A stretch of DNA of 64,000 nt from Alteromonas sp. BL110 (GCF_003443615.1 NZ_CP031967.1:1550001-1614000), one strand, 5' to 3'. Positions 43,633 through 58,200 are shown, counted from the first letter of the stretch. Notes: generated from the letters alone by a model not told the origin. Translations and numbers: made by a program.

Positions 43633-44804
43633 AATGGTTAGCTATTGCCCTTGCGGTATTAGCCGCATTCGTTGTTGCGCTTATTGTTGGTCCAATGATA
43701 CTTGGCGATAAAGGTTACGTACTTATTTCCTTAGGAAGTACAGCTATTGAAATGACCGTGATCAGCTTTTGTATTTTGGTCATAGGTGCCGTCATTGCCT
43801 GGTATGTGTTATCTCGTTTTGCTCTGTGGGCATTAAGCTTAATTACAGGCTCACATAAATGGTTTGGCACCTTAGGTGAACGTAAGCGCAAGCGCGCGTT
43901 TTACGATGGCTTACACGCCATGGCCGCAGGTGATTTTGATTCGGCGCAAAAAGCATTAGGTAAAACCACCAATGGTGACTTTGAAGGCGTAAACTATTTA
44001 GCCTCAGCGCAAATTGCGTTTGCCAACGACGACCTATCCAAAGCCCGTTATTTTCTGGTTCAAGCCACTGACTTTCCGAAAGCAAAAGTAGCCGCAACAG
44101 TAATGCATGCACGCATTGATGTAGCTGAAGAAAAGTTTGATGCGGCGTTAGAAAAGCTTAACGAGCTAGACGAACAAGACCGTGAGAACAAGCAAGTTGT
44201 GCAATTGAAAGCACAAATTCTTGCCAAGCTAGGTAAGTGGCAGGTGCTTCAAGAGAATTTATCAGGCTGGCGTAAAGCCTTGCCTAAAGCTGACTACACC
44301 GCGTGGAGCCAGCGTATTGCTAAGGGTAAGTTTGCAGAAATTGCCAGTAAGCAAGGTGCCGTTGAGCTTAAATCGTATTGGGACACCCTGCCCCGTAAGC
44401 TGCGTCACGACGACGCTTATCGCGCCGCTTACGTTCAACAGCTACTTGACCAAGGCATGCATGCCGACGCTCAGGATTTGTTAGTTGAATGGCAAAAACG
44501 TGGACCGAACAGCGCCCTATTCCCGTTGTTCACACAGCTTAATATTCCAGATGCATCGCCATCATTACGTTTACTTGAAAGCTGGATAAAACAGGACGAA
44601 GAAAACGTTGAGCTTTATTCCACGCTAGGCCAAGTGGCGTTTAACTCTGGCGATGATGTGTTAGCTGAGAAAGCTTTGCTTAAAGCCACTAAAATGCAGT
44701 CGCGTAAAGAAGATTTATTGCTGCTATCTGCCATTAGTGAGCGCAAGCATGACACAGCCACCGCCCTTCAGCTTTACAAAGAAGGTCAACAACTAGCTAG
44801 CTAA
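43629..44804 (+). CDS. hemY: HemY, TPR-containing inner-membrane protein
   Basis: The 391-residue product has two N-terminal membrane helices (about 3-25 and 40-62). The HemY_N region is followed by TPR-like helical repeats (AMAAGDFDSAQKALGKTTNG, then LAEKALLKATKMQ). This is the gammaproteobacterial HemY, a scaffold-type protein linked to late heme synthesis, not the protoporphyrinogen oxidase of the same name in Gram-positives. It is the last gene of the operon; a 12-bp hairpin follows. Confidence 0.93.
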   Translation: MKWLAIALAVLAAFVVALIVGPMILGDKGYVLISLGSTAIEMTVISFCILVIGAVIAWYVLSRFALWALSLITGSHKWFGTLGERKRKRAFYDGLHAMAAGDFDSAQKALGKTTNGDFEGVNYLASAQIAFANDDLSKARYFLVQATDFPKAKVAATVMHARIDVAEEKFDAALEKLNELDEQDRENKQVVQLKAQILAKLGKWQVLQENLSGWRKALPKADYTAWSQRIAKGKFAEIASKQGAVELKSYWDTLPRKLRHDDAYRAAYVQQLLDQGMHADAQDLLVEWQKRGPNSALFPLFTQLNIPDASPSLRLLESWIKQDEENVELYSTLGQVAFNSGDDVLAEKALLKATKMQSRKEDLLLLSAISERKHDTATALQLYKEGQQLAS

Positions 44805-44877
44805 ATGAATATTCGTTTAGCTTTCTGGTAGTACTTGTATTTCAACTAAAGTTGAAGCTATAGTAAAAAGGAATTCT

Positions 44878-44914
44878 CAATTCGGGCTGCTTCAGCAAAA
44901 AACAGCCCGAATTG
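44878..44914 (+). terminator. Hairpin after hemY
   Basis: 12-bp perfect arms CAATTCGGGCTG / CAGCCCGAATTG lie just before the TPP riboswitch. No T-run follows, so termination efficiency is uncertain. Confidence 0.6.
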
Positions 44915-44924
44915 AAACAAACAA

Positions 44925-45019
44925 CTTGTCGGAGTGCTTCACTGTTAATCCAGTAAGCTGAGACCGCGAAAGTGGGATCCGTAGAACCTGATCAGGCTAG
45001 TACCTGCGAAGGGAACAAG
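44925..45019 (+). ncRNA. TPP riboswitch (thi element)
   Basis: The conserved thi-box text is all present and in order: CGGAGTGC, then AAGCTGAGA, GGGATCCG, ACCTGATCAGG and AGTACCTGCGAAGGGAACAAG. The outer helix P1 pairs CTTGT (44925-44929) with ACAAG (45015-45019). It binds thiamine pyrophosphate and should turn down the downstream thi operon when thiamine is plentiful. Confidence 0.96.
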
Positions 45020-48867
<3,848 letters not shown>

Positions 48868-48875
<8 letters not shown>

Positions 48876-49710
48876 TCAATCTGTACATCATACAGCTAAT
48901 GGCCCATTTAATTACGCTAATGGCCCACGTAATAACGCTAGCGGCTTTAGCCCCCAACTTTCGCACCAAGATATACAGCGTTACAGCAGACAGCTTTTAC
49001 TCGACTGTATTGACCACGATGGTCAGCTTAATCTAGCGAACGCCCATGCCGTTGTTGTGGGGCTGGGCGGCCTAGGAAGCTTAACCGCCCGATATTTAGC
49101 TGGCGCAGGTGTTGGTAATATTACTTTGATAGATGGCGACACTGTCGATATCAGTAATTTACAACGCCAAGTTAGCTACAACGAAATGCACTTAGGTGAG
49201 CTCAAAGCTAAGTCGTTGTATAACGAACTTCGCAAAGTTAACTCTCACTTAAACATACAGTTTAGAAGTAAGTTTGCTGATAGTAATAACTTACCAACCT
49301 TAATTTCATCAGCCACCTGTGTACTCGATTGCACTGACAATATTACAGTAAGACGACAGATAAATGCGGCGACCTATCGCGCATCGATTCCACTTTTTAT
49401 AGCGGCGGCCAGCGGGCTCACCTGGCAAGCGCTGAACTTGCCTCAAAACTCAGCGACCTGTGGTTGTTACGAGTGCATAGTGAATAACATAGCCGTACGC
49501 GAAGACTGCCTGAGCAAAGGCGTACTTGGCCCCGTAGTTGGTATGGCAGCATGCCATCAGGCAACACAAGCTTTGTTGTTTTTAGCAAAAGGGTTTAAGG
49601 CCGACATTAAATGGGGCCACTACCTGACCGGGAATGCTGGCTTAGGTTCCCTACAAAGCTTTGCATTACCCCCCTCTTCTACTTGTGAGGTTTGCAATGA
49701 CACAAATTAA
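48868..49710 (+). CDS. thiF: ThiS adenylyltransferase ThiF
   Basis: I use the TTG at 48868: AGGAGG (48856-48861) sits 6 bp upstream and no ATG fits. The 280-residue E1-like protein has the ATP-binding [27 protein letters not shown] and four zinc-ligand-type cysteines (CGCYEC and a C-terminal CEVC). It adenylates the ThiS C-terminus. The extra N-terminus (about 1-30) contains an imperfect 7-residue tandem repeat ([14 protein letters not shown]) from a 21-bp DNA repeat at 48895-48936. It overlaps thiDE by 8 bp. Confidence 0.92.
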
Positions 49711-49906
49711 AGTAAACGTAAACAATCAACCTATGGACGTTATCTCGCCGATCTCACTTAGCGAGTTAATCTCCCTCAAACAACTGAATGACGACGGTAC
49801 CGCCATTGCTAAAAATGCCGCCATAGTGAGTAAAAAAGAATGGTCGACCACTTACCTTAAAGACAACGACACCGTTGATATCTTCACCCTAGTGGCAGGA
49901 GGCTAA
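49697..49906 (+). CDS. thiS: Sulfur carrier protein ThiS
   Basis: The ATG at 49697, with GAGG upstream, gives 69 residues. The ubiquitin-like fold pattern ([12 protein letters not shown]..., then [12 protein letters not shown]) ends in the diglycine that is adenylated by ThiF and thiocarboxylated. It overlaps the thiF end by 14 bp; thiG starts 2 bp after its stop. Confidence 0.94.
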   Translation: MTQIKVNVNNQPMDVISPISLSELISLKQLNDDGTAIAKNAAIVSKKEWSTTYLKDNDTVDIFTLVAGG

Positions 49907-49907
49907 T

Positions 49908-50678
49908 ATGCTAACGCTTGCAAACCACACTTTTTCATCACGCCTTTTAACCGGTACAGGAAAGTTCAGCAACGCCGCCACTATGAAAGACGCAGTGGCC
50001 GCTGCACAAAGTAACATTGTTACCTTAGCAATGAAGCGCGTGGCAAGTAATAGCGCGCAAGATGAAACGTTAACGGCGCTTCGAGAGTTAGGGGTTACCC
50101 TGCTGCCTAACACATCGGGGGCTAAAAATGCCCAAGAAGCTATATTTGCAGCAGAACTTTCTTATGAAGCGCTTGGTAGCCCATGGATAAAGTTGGAAAT
50201 TCACCCTGACCAGCGCTATTTGCTGCCCGACCCCATAGAAACCCTTCAGGCCGCCGAAGCACTAGTAAAAAAAGGGTTTAACGTACTGCCTTACTGTGGC
50301 GCAGACCCCGTTTTGTGTAAACGTTTAGAAGAAGTAGGCTGCGCCGCTGTTATGCCGTTAGGTGCACCCATTGGTAGCAATCAAGGATTACAAACTAAGC
50401 CTTTTTTGCAAATTATTGTTGAACAAGCCTCTATTCCGGTCATTGTAGATGCAGGTATTGGCAAGCCCAGTGAAGCCATGGCGGCCATGGAAATGGGCGT
50501 CGACGCAGTATTAGTAAATACGGCCATTGCCACTGCCCAAAACCCTGTTGCTATGGCAGAGGCCTTTGCAAATGCTGTGGAAACAGGCCGAAAAGCATTT
50601 GAAGCAGGGCTTGGGGCAACATCTGATTTGGCGCAGGCTTCAAGCCCGCTTACTGCCTTTTTGGAGCCAGCGGTATGA
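49908..50678 (+). CDS. thiG: Thiazole synthase ThiG
   Basis: The 256-residue TIM-barrel enzyme has [14 protein letters not shown] near the start, [17 protein letters not shown] (with the family Lys for imine formation), [20 protein letters not shown] and [20 protein letters not shown]. It builds the thiazole ring from DXP, ThiS-thiocarboxylate and dehydroglycine. It overlaps thiH by four bases. Confidence 0.96.
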   Translation: MLTLANHTFSSRLLTGTGKFSNAATMKDAVAAAQSNIVTLAMKRVASNSAQDETLTALRELGVTLLPNTSGAKNAQEAIFAAELSYEALGSPWIKLEIHPDQRYLLPDPIETLQAAEALVKKGFNVLPYCGADPVLCKRLEEVGCAAVMPLGAPIGSNQGLQTKPFLQIIVEQASIPVIVDAGIGKPSEAMAAMEMGVDAVLVNTAIATAQNPVAMAEAFANAVETGRKAFEAGLGATSDLAQASSPLTAFLEPAV

Positions 50679-51808
50679 AGGTAGCACGGGCGCTAATGCA
50701 GCAAGACTTAGCTCATCTAGCTATGTCAGTTAACAGTAAAACCGCGAACGATGTAGAGCGAGCGTTAAACGCAAATACACTTTCGTTAGATGACTTTATG
50801 GCGCTTATCTCACCTGCTGGCTCACATTACTTGGAAGCCATGGCAAGTCGCGCGCAAGCACTCACCCGCCACCGGTTCGGCAATACCATGCAGCTATTTG
50901 TGCCTTTGTACTTATCGAACCTGTGTGCCAACGAATGTACCTATTGCGGCTTTACCATGAGTAACAAAATAAAGCGCAAGACCCTATCTATAAGTGAAGT
51001 ACTTACCGAAATCGAAGCTATTAAAGACATGGGCTTTTCTCAGGTGTTGCTGGTAACAGGCGAACACGAAACTAAGGTGGGCATGGACTATTTTGAGCAA
51101 ACCCTCAGCGCCATTCGCGACAAGGTAAGCTACCTTATGATGGAGGTGCAGCCATTAAAAAAAGAGCAATACGAAACCCTAAAACACCAAGGGTTAGATG
51201 CTGTTTTAGTGTATCAAGAAACTTATTTTCCCCAGCAATACGCCAGCTACCATACCCGAGGTAAAAAGCAGGATTTTTTATGGCGATTAGAAGCCAGCGA
51301 CCGCATAGGGCAAGCCGGTATAGATAAAATAGGTATAGGTGCGCTACTTGGTTTAGGTGACTGGAGAGTTGATAGTGCTATGACCGCCCTTCACGGCAAA
51401 TTAATTCAGCAACATTATTGGCAAAGCCGTGTATCTATTGCTTTTCCGCGTCTTAGAAGCTGCGAAGGTAATAGCACTGGCGGGAATGCGCTCACCAACA
51501 GCAAGCTGCCAAATGAGCGAGACCTGTTGCAGTTAATTTGCGCCCACCGCTTGTTCAACCCGCAAGCGGAGTTATCCCTGTCTACCCGCGAGTCGGCTGC
51601 GTTTAGAGACGGCGTAATGCCGCTTGGTATCACATCGATGAGCGCTGCGTCACAAACTCAGCCCGGCGGTTACAGTGAACCTTCACAGGCACTAAATCAG
51701 TTTGATATTGATGACAGTCGCTCGGTGCCAGAAGTGGTAAATGCGATTGCAAGGAAAGGGCTAGAGCCTGTTTGGAAGGATTGGATGCCCTTTGAAGTAC
51801 GTGTTTAG
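50675..51808 (+). CDS. thiH: Tyrosine lyase ThiH (radical SAM)
   Basis: The 377-residue radical-SAM enzyme has the CxxxCxxC cluster motif in [12 protein letters not shown], then [21 protein letters not shown] and [20 protein letters not shown]. It cleaves tyrosine to dehydroglycine plus p-cresol under anaerobic-type chemistry. Its presence in place of ThiO sets the source of dehydroglycine. It is the last gene of the thi operon; a strong terminator follows. Confidence 0.96.
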   Translation: MKVARALMQQDLAHLAMSVNSKTANDVERALNANTLSLDDFMALISPAGSHYLEAMASRAQALTRHRFGNTMQLFVPLYLSNLCANECTYCGFTMSNKIKRKTLSISEVLTEIEAIKDMGFSQVLLVTGEHETKVGMDYFEQTLSAIRDKVSYLMMEVQPLKKEQYETLKHQGLDAVLVYQETYFPQQYASYHTRGKKQDFLWRLEASDRIGQAGIDKIGIGALLGLGDWRVDSAMTALHGKLIQQHYWQSRVSIAFPRLRSCEGNSTGGNALTNSKLPNERDLLQLICAHRLFNPQAELSLSTRESAAFRDGVMPLGITSMSAASQTQPGGYSEPSQALNQFDIDDSRSVPEVVNAIARKGLEPVWKDWMPFEVRV

Positions 51809-51956
51809 GCTTACTACACTGGATGCCTACTAACGCTCAAGGCATGATTAAAGCGCTGATTTATAGCCCATCAAACATTAGTTTTTTTAAGGCAAAATAA
51901 ATAAAAAATTTGTTTTGCTTTCGTGTAAAACCCTCCGTAAAATCCGCCCAAATTTT

Positions 51957-51989
51957 AGCCAGACGCTATTTTTAAGCGTCTGGCTTTTT
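51957..51989 (+). terminator. Terminator of the thi operon
   Basis: 11-bp arms AGCCAGACGCT / AGCGTCTGGCT with an AT-only loop are followed by TTTTTC. It lies inside a longer possible reading frame of the next gene, which supports a downstream start for that gene. Confidence 0.92.
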
Positions 51990-52037
51990 CGTCTTATTTG
52001 TTCCATATTACATTTATCAGAAGTTAAGGAATTGGCG

Positions 52038-53264
52038 TTGGATACTTTTGAATTTATTCAAATTCGAAAATTTATTGTGAAGCTTGGAAAAATGCTTCAC
52101 AAATACGGTACGCCTGCATTTCGGCTAGAGGCCTACCTTGGCGACGTGGCAGAGTATTTAGGCGTACATGCTTCTTTTATCTCTACTCCAACCTCGCTCA
52201 CTTTTGTAATCTGGAGCGACCGTCACGAAGACGAATACAACCACTCAGCGCGATTACAGCCAGGTGATTTAGATATGAACGCGCTGTCGCTAACCGACGA
52301 ATTAGCTAGCGAGCTATTATCGGGAAACCTTTCGCTAACTGAAGCCGATAAGCGTCTAAATGAAATAGATGCGATGGGCAGCCCCTACGGCAAATTATCT
52401 ACCGGAACGGCGTTTGCCATGGCCACGGGCGCATTCGCTATGCTAATGGGTGCAAGCTGGAGCGAAATTGGCTGGTCTGCGGCACTGGGCATTATAGCCT
52501 ACCTGTGGACCTTATGGGCAGAGCGCTCGAAGCGCGTAAACCTAATGCTAGAACCTGTTACGGCATTCGTAGGCGGCATTTTAACCTGTGCCATAAGCCA
52601 GTATGTTGACCCGGGAATTAACATTCCCTTGGTTGTGCTTTCATCGGTCATTGTATTTGTGCCTGGGCTTGCGCTGACGATGGGCTTAGCGGAACTATCT
52701 TCCCGTAACATGGTGTCGGGCACAGCCCGCACTATGGACGCCATTATGCAGTTATTCAAACTGTATTTCGGTGCGTTTTTGGGTGTATCGGTAGGCTTTA
52801 GCGTATTTGGTGAAAACGTGTATACCCCGGCTGAATCGTTGCCTTACTGGGCAACTTGGCTTGCTGTGTTTTTACTTTGTATTGCGCTTGTTGCGATATT
52901 TAGAACCCGTATTAAACACATCCCGTGGGCACTGGCAGCGGCGTTTATCGCTTACAGTGCAACTGCATGGAGTTCAGATTACATAAGCCCTGGGTTAGGT
53001 GCATTTGTAGGCGCGTTTGCGCTAGGTATTTTTGCTAATGCCTTCACCCGCATTGCCAACCAGCCTGCCACCATAGTTGCAATGCACGGGCTTATTGTTC
53101 TAGTGCCGGGGTCGAAAACCTACATTGGCTTAAACTCGTTTATGACCGGTCAAGACTTTGTGAAGGCCGATCATTTGGGCCAAGAGGTGTTTTTGATTTT
53201 CATGTCGCTAGTAGCTGGGCTTATCTTTGCTAACGTGGTTATGCCCACCAAAAAGGCGCTGTAA
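52038..53264 (+). CDS. ThrE/YjjP-YjjB-like threonine/serine exporter, fused form
   Basis: I place the start at the TTG at 52038 (AAGGA 7 bp upstream; 408 residues), because the frame open from 51915 contains the thi terminator and encodes nothing family-like. The N-terminal domain (about 1-120; KLGKMLHKYGTPAFRLEAYL) is the ThrE/DUF1212 domain. About ten membrane helices follow, including the YjjB-like half. Members export threonine/serine or, in YjjPB, succinate, and the substrate here is unknown. A structured gap (GGGAAACC...GGTTTCCC with a nested stem, 53289-53348) follows. Confidence 0.85.
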   Translation: MDTFEFIQIRKFIVKLGKMLHKYGTPAFRLEAYLGDVAEYLGVHASFISTPTSLTFVIWSDRHEDEYNHSARLQPGDLDMNALSLTDELASELLSGNLSLTEADKRLNEIDAMGSPYGKLSTGTAFAMATGAFAMLMGASWSEIGWSAALGIIAYLWTLWAERSKRVNLMLEPVTAFVGGILTCAISQYVDPGINIPLVVLSSVIVFVPGLALTMGLAELSSRNMVSGTARTMDAIMQLFKLYFGAFLGVSVGFSVFGENVYTPAESLPYWATWLAVFLLCIALVAIFRTRIKHIPWALAAAFIAYSATAWSSDYISPGLGAFVGAFALGIFANAFTRIANQPATIVAMHGLIVLVPGSKTYIGLNSFMTGQDFVKADHLGQEVFLIFMSLVAGLIFANVVMPTKKAL

Positions 53265-53398
53265 CAGCGTTTGTTACGGCGCAGCCTCGGGAAACCAAAC
53301 CTTTGTTTAGCAAGTTAATAACGCTAACTTGTAAGTGGCAGGTTTCCCTAAACAAGCTTAAAAAAGACAGCTTTAAAAAGGTAGCGTAGCTAGAAGCG

Positions 53399-54475
53399 CT
53401 ATTTAAGCAGCTTGATTAGCGCTCTTCCTAAGCGAGCGTTAAGCGCACCTGCGGCAATGGCTTCAGCCGAGTTTTCCATAAACTTGGCTGACAAGCTACC
53501 GCCAATTTGATTAGCCACTTCGTCGGTAGCTAAGTCGAATACGCCCTGCGCTGCAATGTTTTGCGCCAATACTTTTAGCAGTTTCCAGTTTCCCGCTGTG
53601 CTTGGCCTTACCCCGTATACTCGCGCCATACGGCGAATAGTGCGAAAACTAATCCATACTACGGCAAAGGTTTGAATAAGGTTGTTAGGGCTAATAAATG
53701 CCAGGCTTCCTGCGGTTACCGATTCTTTATTTAACACCTTATGTGCTTTTTCCTGCACTGGCTTCAATACCGTATCTTCGTAAAGGCCAAGTCGCTCAGG
53801 CCCCGTCATGTCATCTTGAAGCTGCTGTTTGTAGCGGTCAAAACAATGCGCCGCGTAAGAGCTTCGAGAAAAGCGTTTGCCGTGCTGATTTAACACGCGG
53901 TCTATTTGTTGCGGCGATGTTTCACTTCCTTTATTAGCCAGCAAATCTCGAATAACGCTGGCATCTTCCATCGCTGTGTTTACTTGCTTGTAGCCACGCC
54001 ACTCTTTAAAGCTTAGAAAGCTAAAACAGCTAACAAACCCCACCAGCAGCGCACCTAAAACGCCTGTTCCAATGGGATGCTCAGAAGCGTTCGCGGCAAG
54101 GGTGGTGTAGGCTTCAAATACAAAAAAGCCAATTAACGAAACAACACCAAAACCCAAGGTTGCTGCACCTAACGAAAAGCCACCTTTTTTCGCTTCTACT
54201 TCCCAGACGTCTTCGGTGACTTGCTGTGGAAGCTTGGTTTCAGGCTGCGCGATATCTAAAGTTTGCGTTTTCACTTTGGTTTTATACTGCGGCTTGTTTA
54301 TTTCACTACTATTTTGCTCGCCCTGAGATGCTGTTTGAGATTTCGGGTTTGCTTCATCTTGCTGATCGCTATTTGCGCCATAAAGCGCTTCGCTTCTGAT
54401 ATTGGGCGAGTTGCTAATATCGGACGAGCGAGGCGGCTCTGGGCTTTCGTCAAATGTATAAGGTTTATCGCTCAT
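53399..54475 (-). CDS. ycjF: YcjF/TIGR01620-family membrane protein
   Basis: The 358-residue product has a long polar N-terminus (about 1-95), two membrane helices (about 100-122 and 132-155) and a conserved C-terminal DUF697-like helical domain (RLGLYEDTVLKPVQEKAHKV, then FISPNNLIQTFAVVWISFRT and AIAAGALNARLGRALI). It overlaps ycjX by four bases. ycjX and ycjF form a conserved pair linked to the phage-shock regulon in E. coli. Molecular function is not established. Confidence 0.9.
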   Translation of the reverse strand: MSDKPYTFDESPEPPRSSDISNSPNIRSEALYGANSDQQDEANPKSQTASQGEQNSSEINKPQYKTKVKTQTLDIAQPETKLPQQVTEDVWEVEAKKGGFSLGAATLGFGVVSLIGFFVFEAYTTLAANASEHPIGTGVLGALLVGFVSCFSFLSFKEWRGYKQVNTAMEDASVIRDLLANKGSETSPQQIDRVLNQHGKRFSRSSYAAHCFDRYKQQLQDDMTGPERLGLYEDTVLKPVQEKAHKVLNKESVTAGSLAFISPNNLIQTFAVVWISFRTIRRMARVYGVRPSTAGNWKLLKVLAQNIAAQGVFDLATDEVANQIGGSLSAKFMENSAEAIAAGALNARLGRALIKLLK

Positions 54476-55863
54476 TCTTGCTCTCCTTTGCCCAGTAAAA
54501 ACTGAAGCAATCTGTCTACGCCCTTACCCGCTAAAATACGCGCTTTGAAATCACTCGGCACACTTACATTAGGTACCGGGAAGTGACTGCCCTCTTCCAT
54601 ATCTTTTAATGTACGGGGTATGGATTCAAACGTAGATTCTACATAATGGCCATCGGTGTCTTTGTAACGAATAGCGTCTGGGTTACTGCCGTCGTCAGTG
54701 ACTTGCATGCTAGACACCAAAAAGTGTTCAAACTGAATAGGTTTTCCATCGAACCGTGCTCTGGCTCCCTCTGTAATTTGGGTGAGCAAGTTAAGTAAGT
54801 TTACGCGCTGATTTACCGGCACTAAGTCAGACTTAGTGGCAACAAACGCCACTTTTCCTATCTGTTCTTTTTTCAATATATTGCGGGAAAACCAAGTACT
54901 TTGGCCGTACACAAAAGTATCGGCCAAGTGACTTAACGTTTCTTTTAACTGATACAAATGCTGTCTGCTGTGGTTAAGCCCTTCAAACAAATCCACAAGA
55001 ATAATTTGCTTATCGGTTTCTTTGAAAATGGACTGCTTTAACGGTGTTAGCCAAGCACTTTGAAACTTCGAAAAATGCTTATCAAATATTTTAAACCACG
55101 GGTGCGACACGTCGCTGGTAATGCTAGAAGGCAGCGGCGTAAAGCCAAAAGCCTGCCAATCAAAATCGCTCGACTCCAATAAAAAACTGCCCGGCTGAAG
55201 CAAGGATATGCCGTTAGCTTTAGCCTCAACCAAATAATCACGGTAGGCGTTAACAAGCAGCTGAATGCGCTGTTCCGTGGGCTCTTGTTCAAAATCAAAC
55301 TGATTAACAAAAGCTTTCCACTGGCTTGCAAAGTATTGCTGCGGCCCGCTGCTAAGCTGCGCCCATGCAGAGTCTGACCAATGAGCATAGGTTTTACTTA
55401 ACATGGGAATATCGGTAACCCACTCGCCAGGATAGTCAATGAATTCAAACACAACTTCGCTATGGGGCAAAACATGACGCTTAAGTGAAGCGGTTTCTTT
55501 TAAACGTACCACTAACTTAAAGCCAAACGCTTCTTCAGTAGCCTTAGGCCACTGGCCGTTTTCAAGATCAGCAATATTCTGCAAATGCGGAAAGGGTTTA
55601 TAGCCTTCAATGGGCGCTATGCGCATATCAAGCACCTGGGAAGGTGGTAAATATCGCAGCAACGGCAGACAGGCATAGCCCTCTTCACTTCGGCTTTTCA
55701 GCATGGTGATAAGGCTCGTGAACAGCATAGATTTACCACTTCGACTTAGCCCGGTAATAGTGAAACGGTGCGTTTCTTTGTTAAACGCACTGCTAAGTTT
55801 GTCGCCAGTTAGCGACGCCATAGCCCGAGTTTTGTCAAAAAGTGTAGCGATGTTTTTCTGCAT
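54472..55863 (-). CDS. ycjX: YcjX-family P-loop NTPase (DUF463)
   Basis: The 463-residue product has a Walker A FTITGLSRSGKSMLFTSLI (about 33-51), VVFEFIDYPGEW as a switch-like motif (DYPG), IILVDLFEGLNHSRQHLYQL and VAFVATKSDLVP, a G4-like TKSD. This is the DUF463/YcjX GTPase-like family, with normal length. It acts at the membrane with YcjF and is stress-induced in E. coli. No sigma-54-type promoter could be recognised upstream by eye. Confidence 0.92.
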   Translation of the reverse strand: MQKNIATLFDKTRAMASLTGDKLSSAFNKETHRFTITGLSRSGKSMLFTSLITMLKSRSEEGYACLPLLRYLPPSQVLDMRIAPIEGYKPFPHLQNIADLENGQWPKATEEAFGFKLVVRLKETASLKRHVLPHSEVVFEFIDYPGEWVTDIPMLSKTYAHWSDSAWAQLSSGPQQYFASQWKAFVNQFDFEQEPTEQRIQLLVNAYRDYLVEAKANGISLLQPGSFLLESSDFDWQAFGFTPLPSSITSDVSHPWFKIFDKHFSKFQSAWLTPLKQSIFKETDKQIILVDLFEGLNHSRQHLYQLKETLSHLADTFVYGQSTWFSRNILKKEQIGKVAFVATKSDLVPVNQRVNLLNLLTQITEGARARFDGKPIQFEHFLVSSMQVTDDGSNPDAIRYKDTDGHYVESTFESIPRTLKDMEEGSHFPVPNVSVPSDFKARILAGKGVDRLLQFLLGKGEQE

Positions 55864-56090
55864 TATTGTTTTGTGTTCTGCCTTTGCAGCTCCTATAGCT
55901 TTAAACCTATACCTTTGAACCTATTACCATGAAGATAAGGTGCCGCGAGAGCAGCTTTCACTTCATTGCCCCCACTTTAGCATAGCGTTAGCGATATAAG
56001 AGTAATGCGGTTTCGTAGGGGAAAAGCAAGGGCAGTGCCATTTAAACACGCTTGGTTCCAGTTAACATAGCCTTGTCTACAGGCTGTTAA

Positions 56091-56852
56091 CTAATGCTCG
56101 CGAGTTTGATTAAAGAACTTTTTCTTTATGCGGTTTTTGCTGGAGTGCCAGTGGTTCTTAGGTTTGCGAGGTGCGTTCTCGATAACGTGCTCAAAATCAA
56201 TATCCGACTTTTTAGTTGGCGGCACATGGGCGCAAAAGAATGTATCAATGTGTGACTGTGCCAGCTTTTTTAAGCTTTCGCGATATTGATTTGGATGACA
56301 TAACGGATACGGCGGTACTAGTTCGCCTTTTACTTGTACCAATACATCGGCGATGTAAGCCTGCCGCGTAGGTATGTGCTTAAGCGTTAAGTCGTGATCG
56401 GTATGGCCGGGCGTGTACATTACCTGCCAATCGGGAAAACCCGGCAAAAGCTGATTGTCGGCAAGCGTGATATCTGGCGCTAAAATTGGGTTGTACCAAA
56501 TAGGCATTCTAGGTTTACCAATACGGTTTGCCACCCACCAGGTTAGCAACAAATCGATACCATGAGCGGCACGCCCGGCAAAGCCTGCATACCAGTTGAT
56601 AGCTTTGGGGTGAGAGGCCACCTGTGCCCCTGTGCGCTTACGCAATTTAATGGCGCCACCAGCATGATCGGGGTGCATGTGGGTAACCACAATAAGCTTT
56701 AGGTCTGTTAAAGGGCGCTCCAAGGATTGGGTAATGTATTTACACACATTGTCTACATCGGCTCGACTACAGCCATCGAGCAACAGCAAGCCACTGCTGT
56801 CTTCAACAAGATAAATATGCTGTATGTAGCCTGATAATGTGTGAATTTTCAT
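56091..56852 (-). CDS. MBL-fold metallo-hydrolase
   Basis: The 253-residue product has the metal-binding motif VVTHMHPDHAGGA (HxHxDH, about residues 57-64) and later YTPGHTDHDL and ADVLVQVKGE that complete the di-zinc site. It has no signal peptide. Substrate cannot be told; relatives include glyoxalase-II-like thioesterases and lactonases. It is monocistronic, convergent with nothing, and upstream of a ~190-bp gap. The C-terminus is basic (KNRIKKKFF). Confidence 0.88.
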   Translation of the reverse strand: MKIHTLSGYIQHIYLVEDSSGLLLLDGCSRADVDNVCKYITQSLERPLTDLKLIVVTHMHPDHAGGAIKLRKRTGAQVASHPKAINWYAGFAGRAAHGIDLLLTWWVANRIGKPRMPIWYNPILAPDITLADNQLLPGFPDWQVMYTPGHTDHDLTLKHIPTRQAYIADVLVQVKGELVPPYPLCHPNQYRESLKKLAQSHIDTFFCAHVPPTKKSDIDFEHVIENAPRKPKNHWHSSKNRIKKKFFNQTREH

Positions 56853-57043
56853 TACTACTTCCTTTTCACCCGAACCTGCAGCGCTTGCTAAAAGTACTTC
56901 GTAAGAAGCACGCGCACTTACTTCTACCCACTTTCAAAACCATCACAGCCTTTTACTATAAAGTCGCGAAGCACCACAATGCACAAACACTTTGCTGGTA
57001 TTCGCCTTTCCCCAGCGACGAGTGGTATAAACCTTATCAAAAC

Positions 57044-57979
57044 CTATCTGGTATGACCAGATTCAGCAAACAAGTGTAGCATCAAATCCCGTAGCCACAT
57101 CAATCCTGGCTCGCCTTCTTGTTGGCTATGCCAGTAAAGGTGTGTTTCCAGTGCGGGTATTTGATAAGGGAGTTTAGTGCTGATCAAGTTATCGTCGCTT
57201 ACTGCATCGGCCACCGAACCCGGCAAAGTTAATAGCGCCTCAGTATTTGCCACCACATCTGCCGCAGCGCGATAGTTTTGGCAGCGCCACAAAGAGGGCC
57301 GACTTACGCCTAGCTGTTGCAGCGCAATTTCTTCCACCGACGCACCTTTAGCACGATTAGACACCGTAATATGACGGGCCGTTACATACTTTTTCTTATC
57401 TAAACTCTGTGCCAGAGGATTTTGCTTATTCATAAGCACTTTGTAAGTATCGCGACGTAACAGCGAATGTGAAATAGGCGCGGCAACGGCACGACCAATA
57501 TCAATAACTAAATGAAGATTTCGATTTGATAGGTCTGCCAACATGGTATCGCGATGTAAGCGAGTGCTTACTATTTCGATATTAGGCGCTTGCTTTTCTA
57601 AGGTTGAAAGCAGTACAGGCAAAACCCCTAACTCTAACGACTCCTGCATGGCAACAACAAAACGTTGATGGCTGTGTAGCGGGTCGAAATCGGCAAACTC
57701 CCCTAACGCCTTTCGAATATCGCCCAGGGCTTTTAAGATAGCGGGCGCTAACCGTTCACAGGCAGCGGTAGGCAACATGCTTTGTTTTTCTTTTACAAAA
57801 AGCGGATCGCCTAAAATATCTCGAAATCTTCGCATGGCATGGCTCACTGCCGACGGCGTAATGTGCAGCGCTTCGGCCACGCGGGTCATGTTTCTATGCT
57901 GCCAGAGTGCTTCGAAAACCTTGAGTAAGTTCAAATCTAGCTTTTCAAATTGCCTATTTTCTAACACCCGCACCACCAT
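57044..57979 (-). CDS. LysR-family transcriptional regulator
   Basis: The 311-residue regulator has the LysR winged helix at its N-terminus (VFEALWQHRNMTRVAEALHI, then TPSAVSHAMRRFRDILGDPL) and a substrate-binding-like effector domain. It is divergent from the acyl-CoA dehydrogenase gene, with a 221-bp shared upstream region, so regulation of that gene is likely by the usual LysR logic. The effector is unknown. Confidence 0.93.
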   Translation of the reverse strand: MVVRVLENRQFEKLDLNLLKVFEALWQHRNMTRVAEALHITPSAVSHAMRRFRDILGDPLFVKEKQSMLPTAACERLAPAILKALGDIRKALGEFADFDPLHSHQRFVVAMQESLELGVLPVLLSTLEKQAPNIEIVSTRLHRDTMLADLSNRNLHLVIDIGRAVAAPISHSLLRRDTYKVLMNKQNPLAQSLDKKKYVTARHITVSNRAKGASVEEIALQQLGVSRPSLWRCQNYRAAADVVANTEALLTLPGSVADAVSDDNLISTKLPYQIPALETHLYWHSQQEGEPGLMWLRDLMLHLFAESGHTR

Positions 57980-58200
57980 GAATGAAATTCACACTATTTA
58001 AGGATTATATTTCATTTCATTCACCGAGCAAGTTTCTCTAGTATGAACTTGACGAATAGCTTTTGCATAGCTTCAGTGCTTACTAATAAACATGGTTTGT
58101 AAGTGTTGATTAAACAGCCCGAATATATAGCGCGAAGCTAAAACACGCTGCTCCTAAACATTACAAATTAGAGCAAACGGTATAAAGAAAAAGGTGCCCT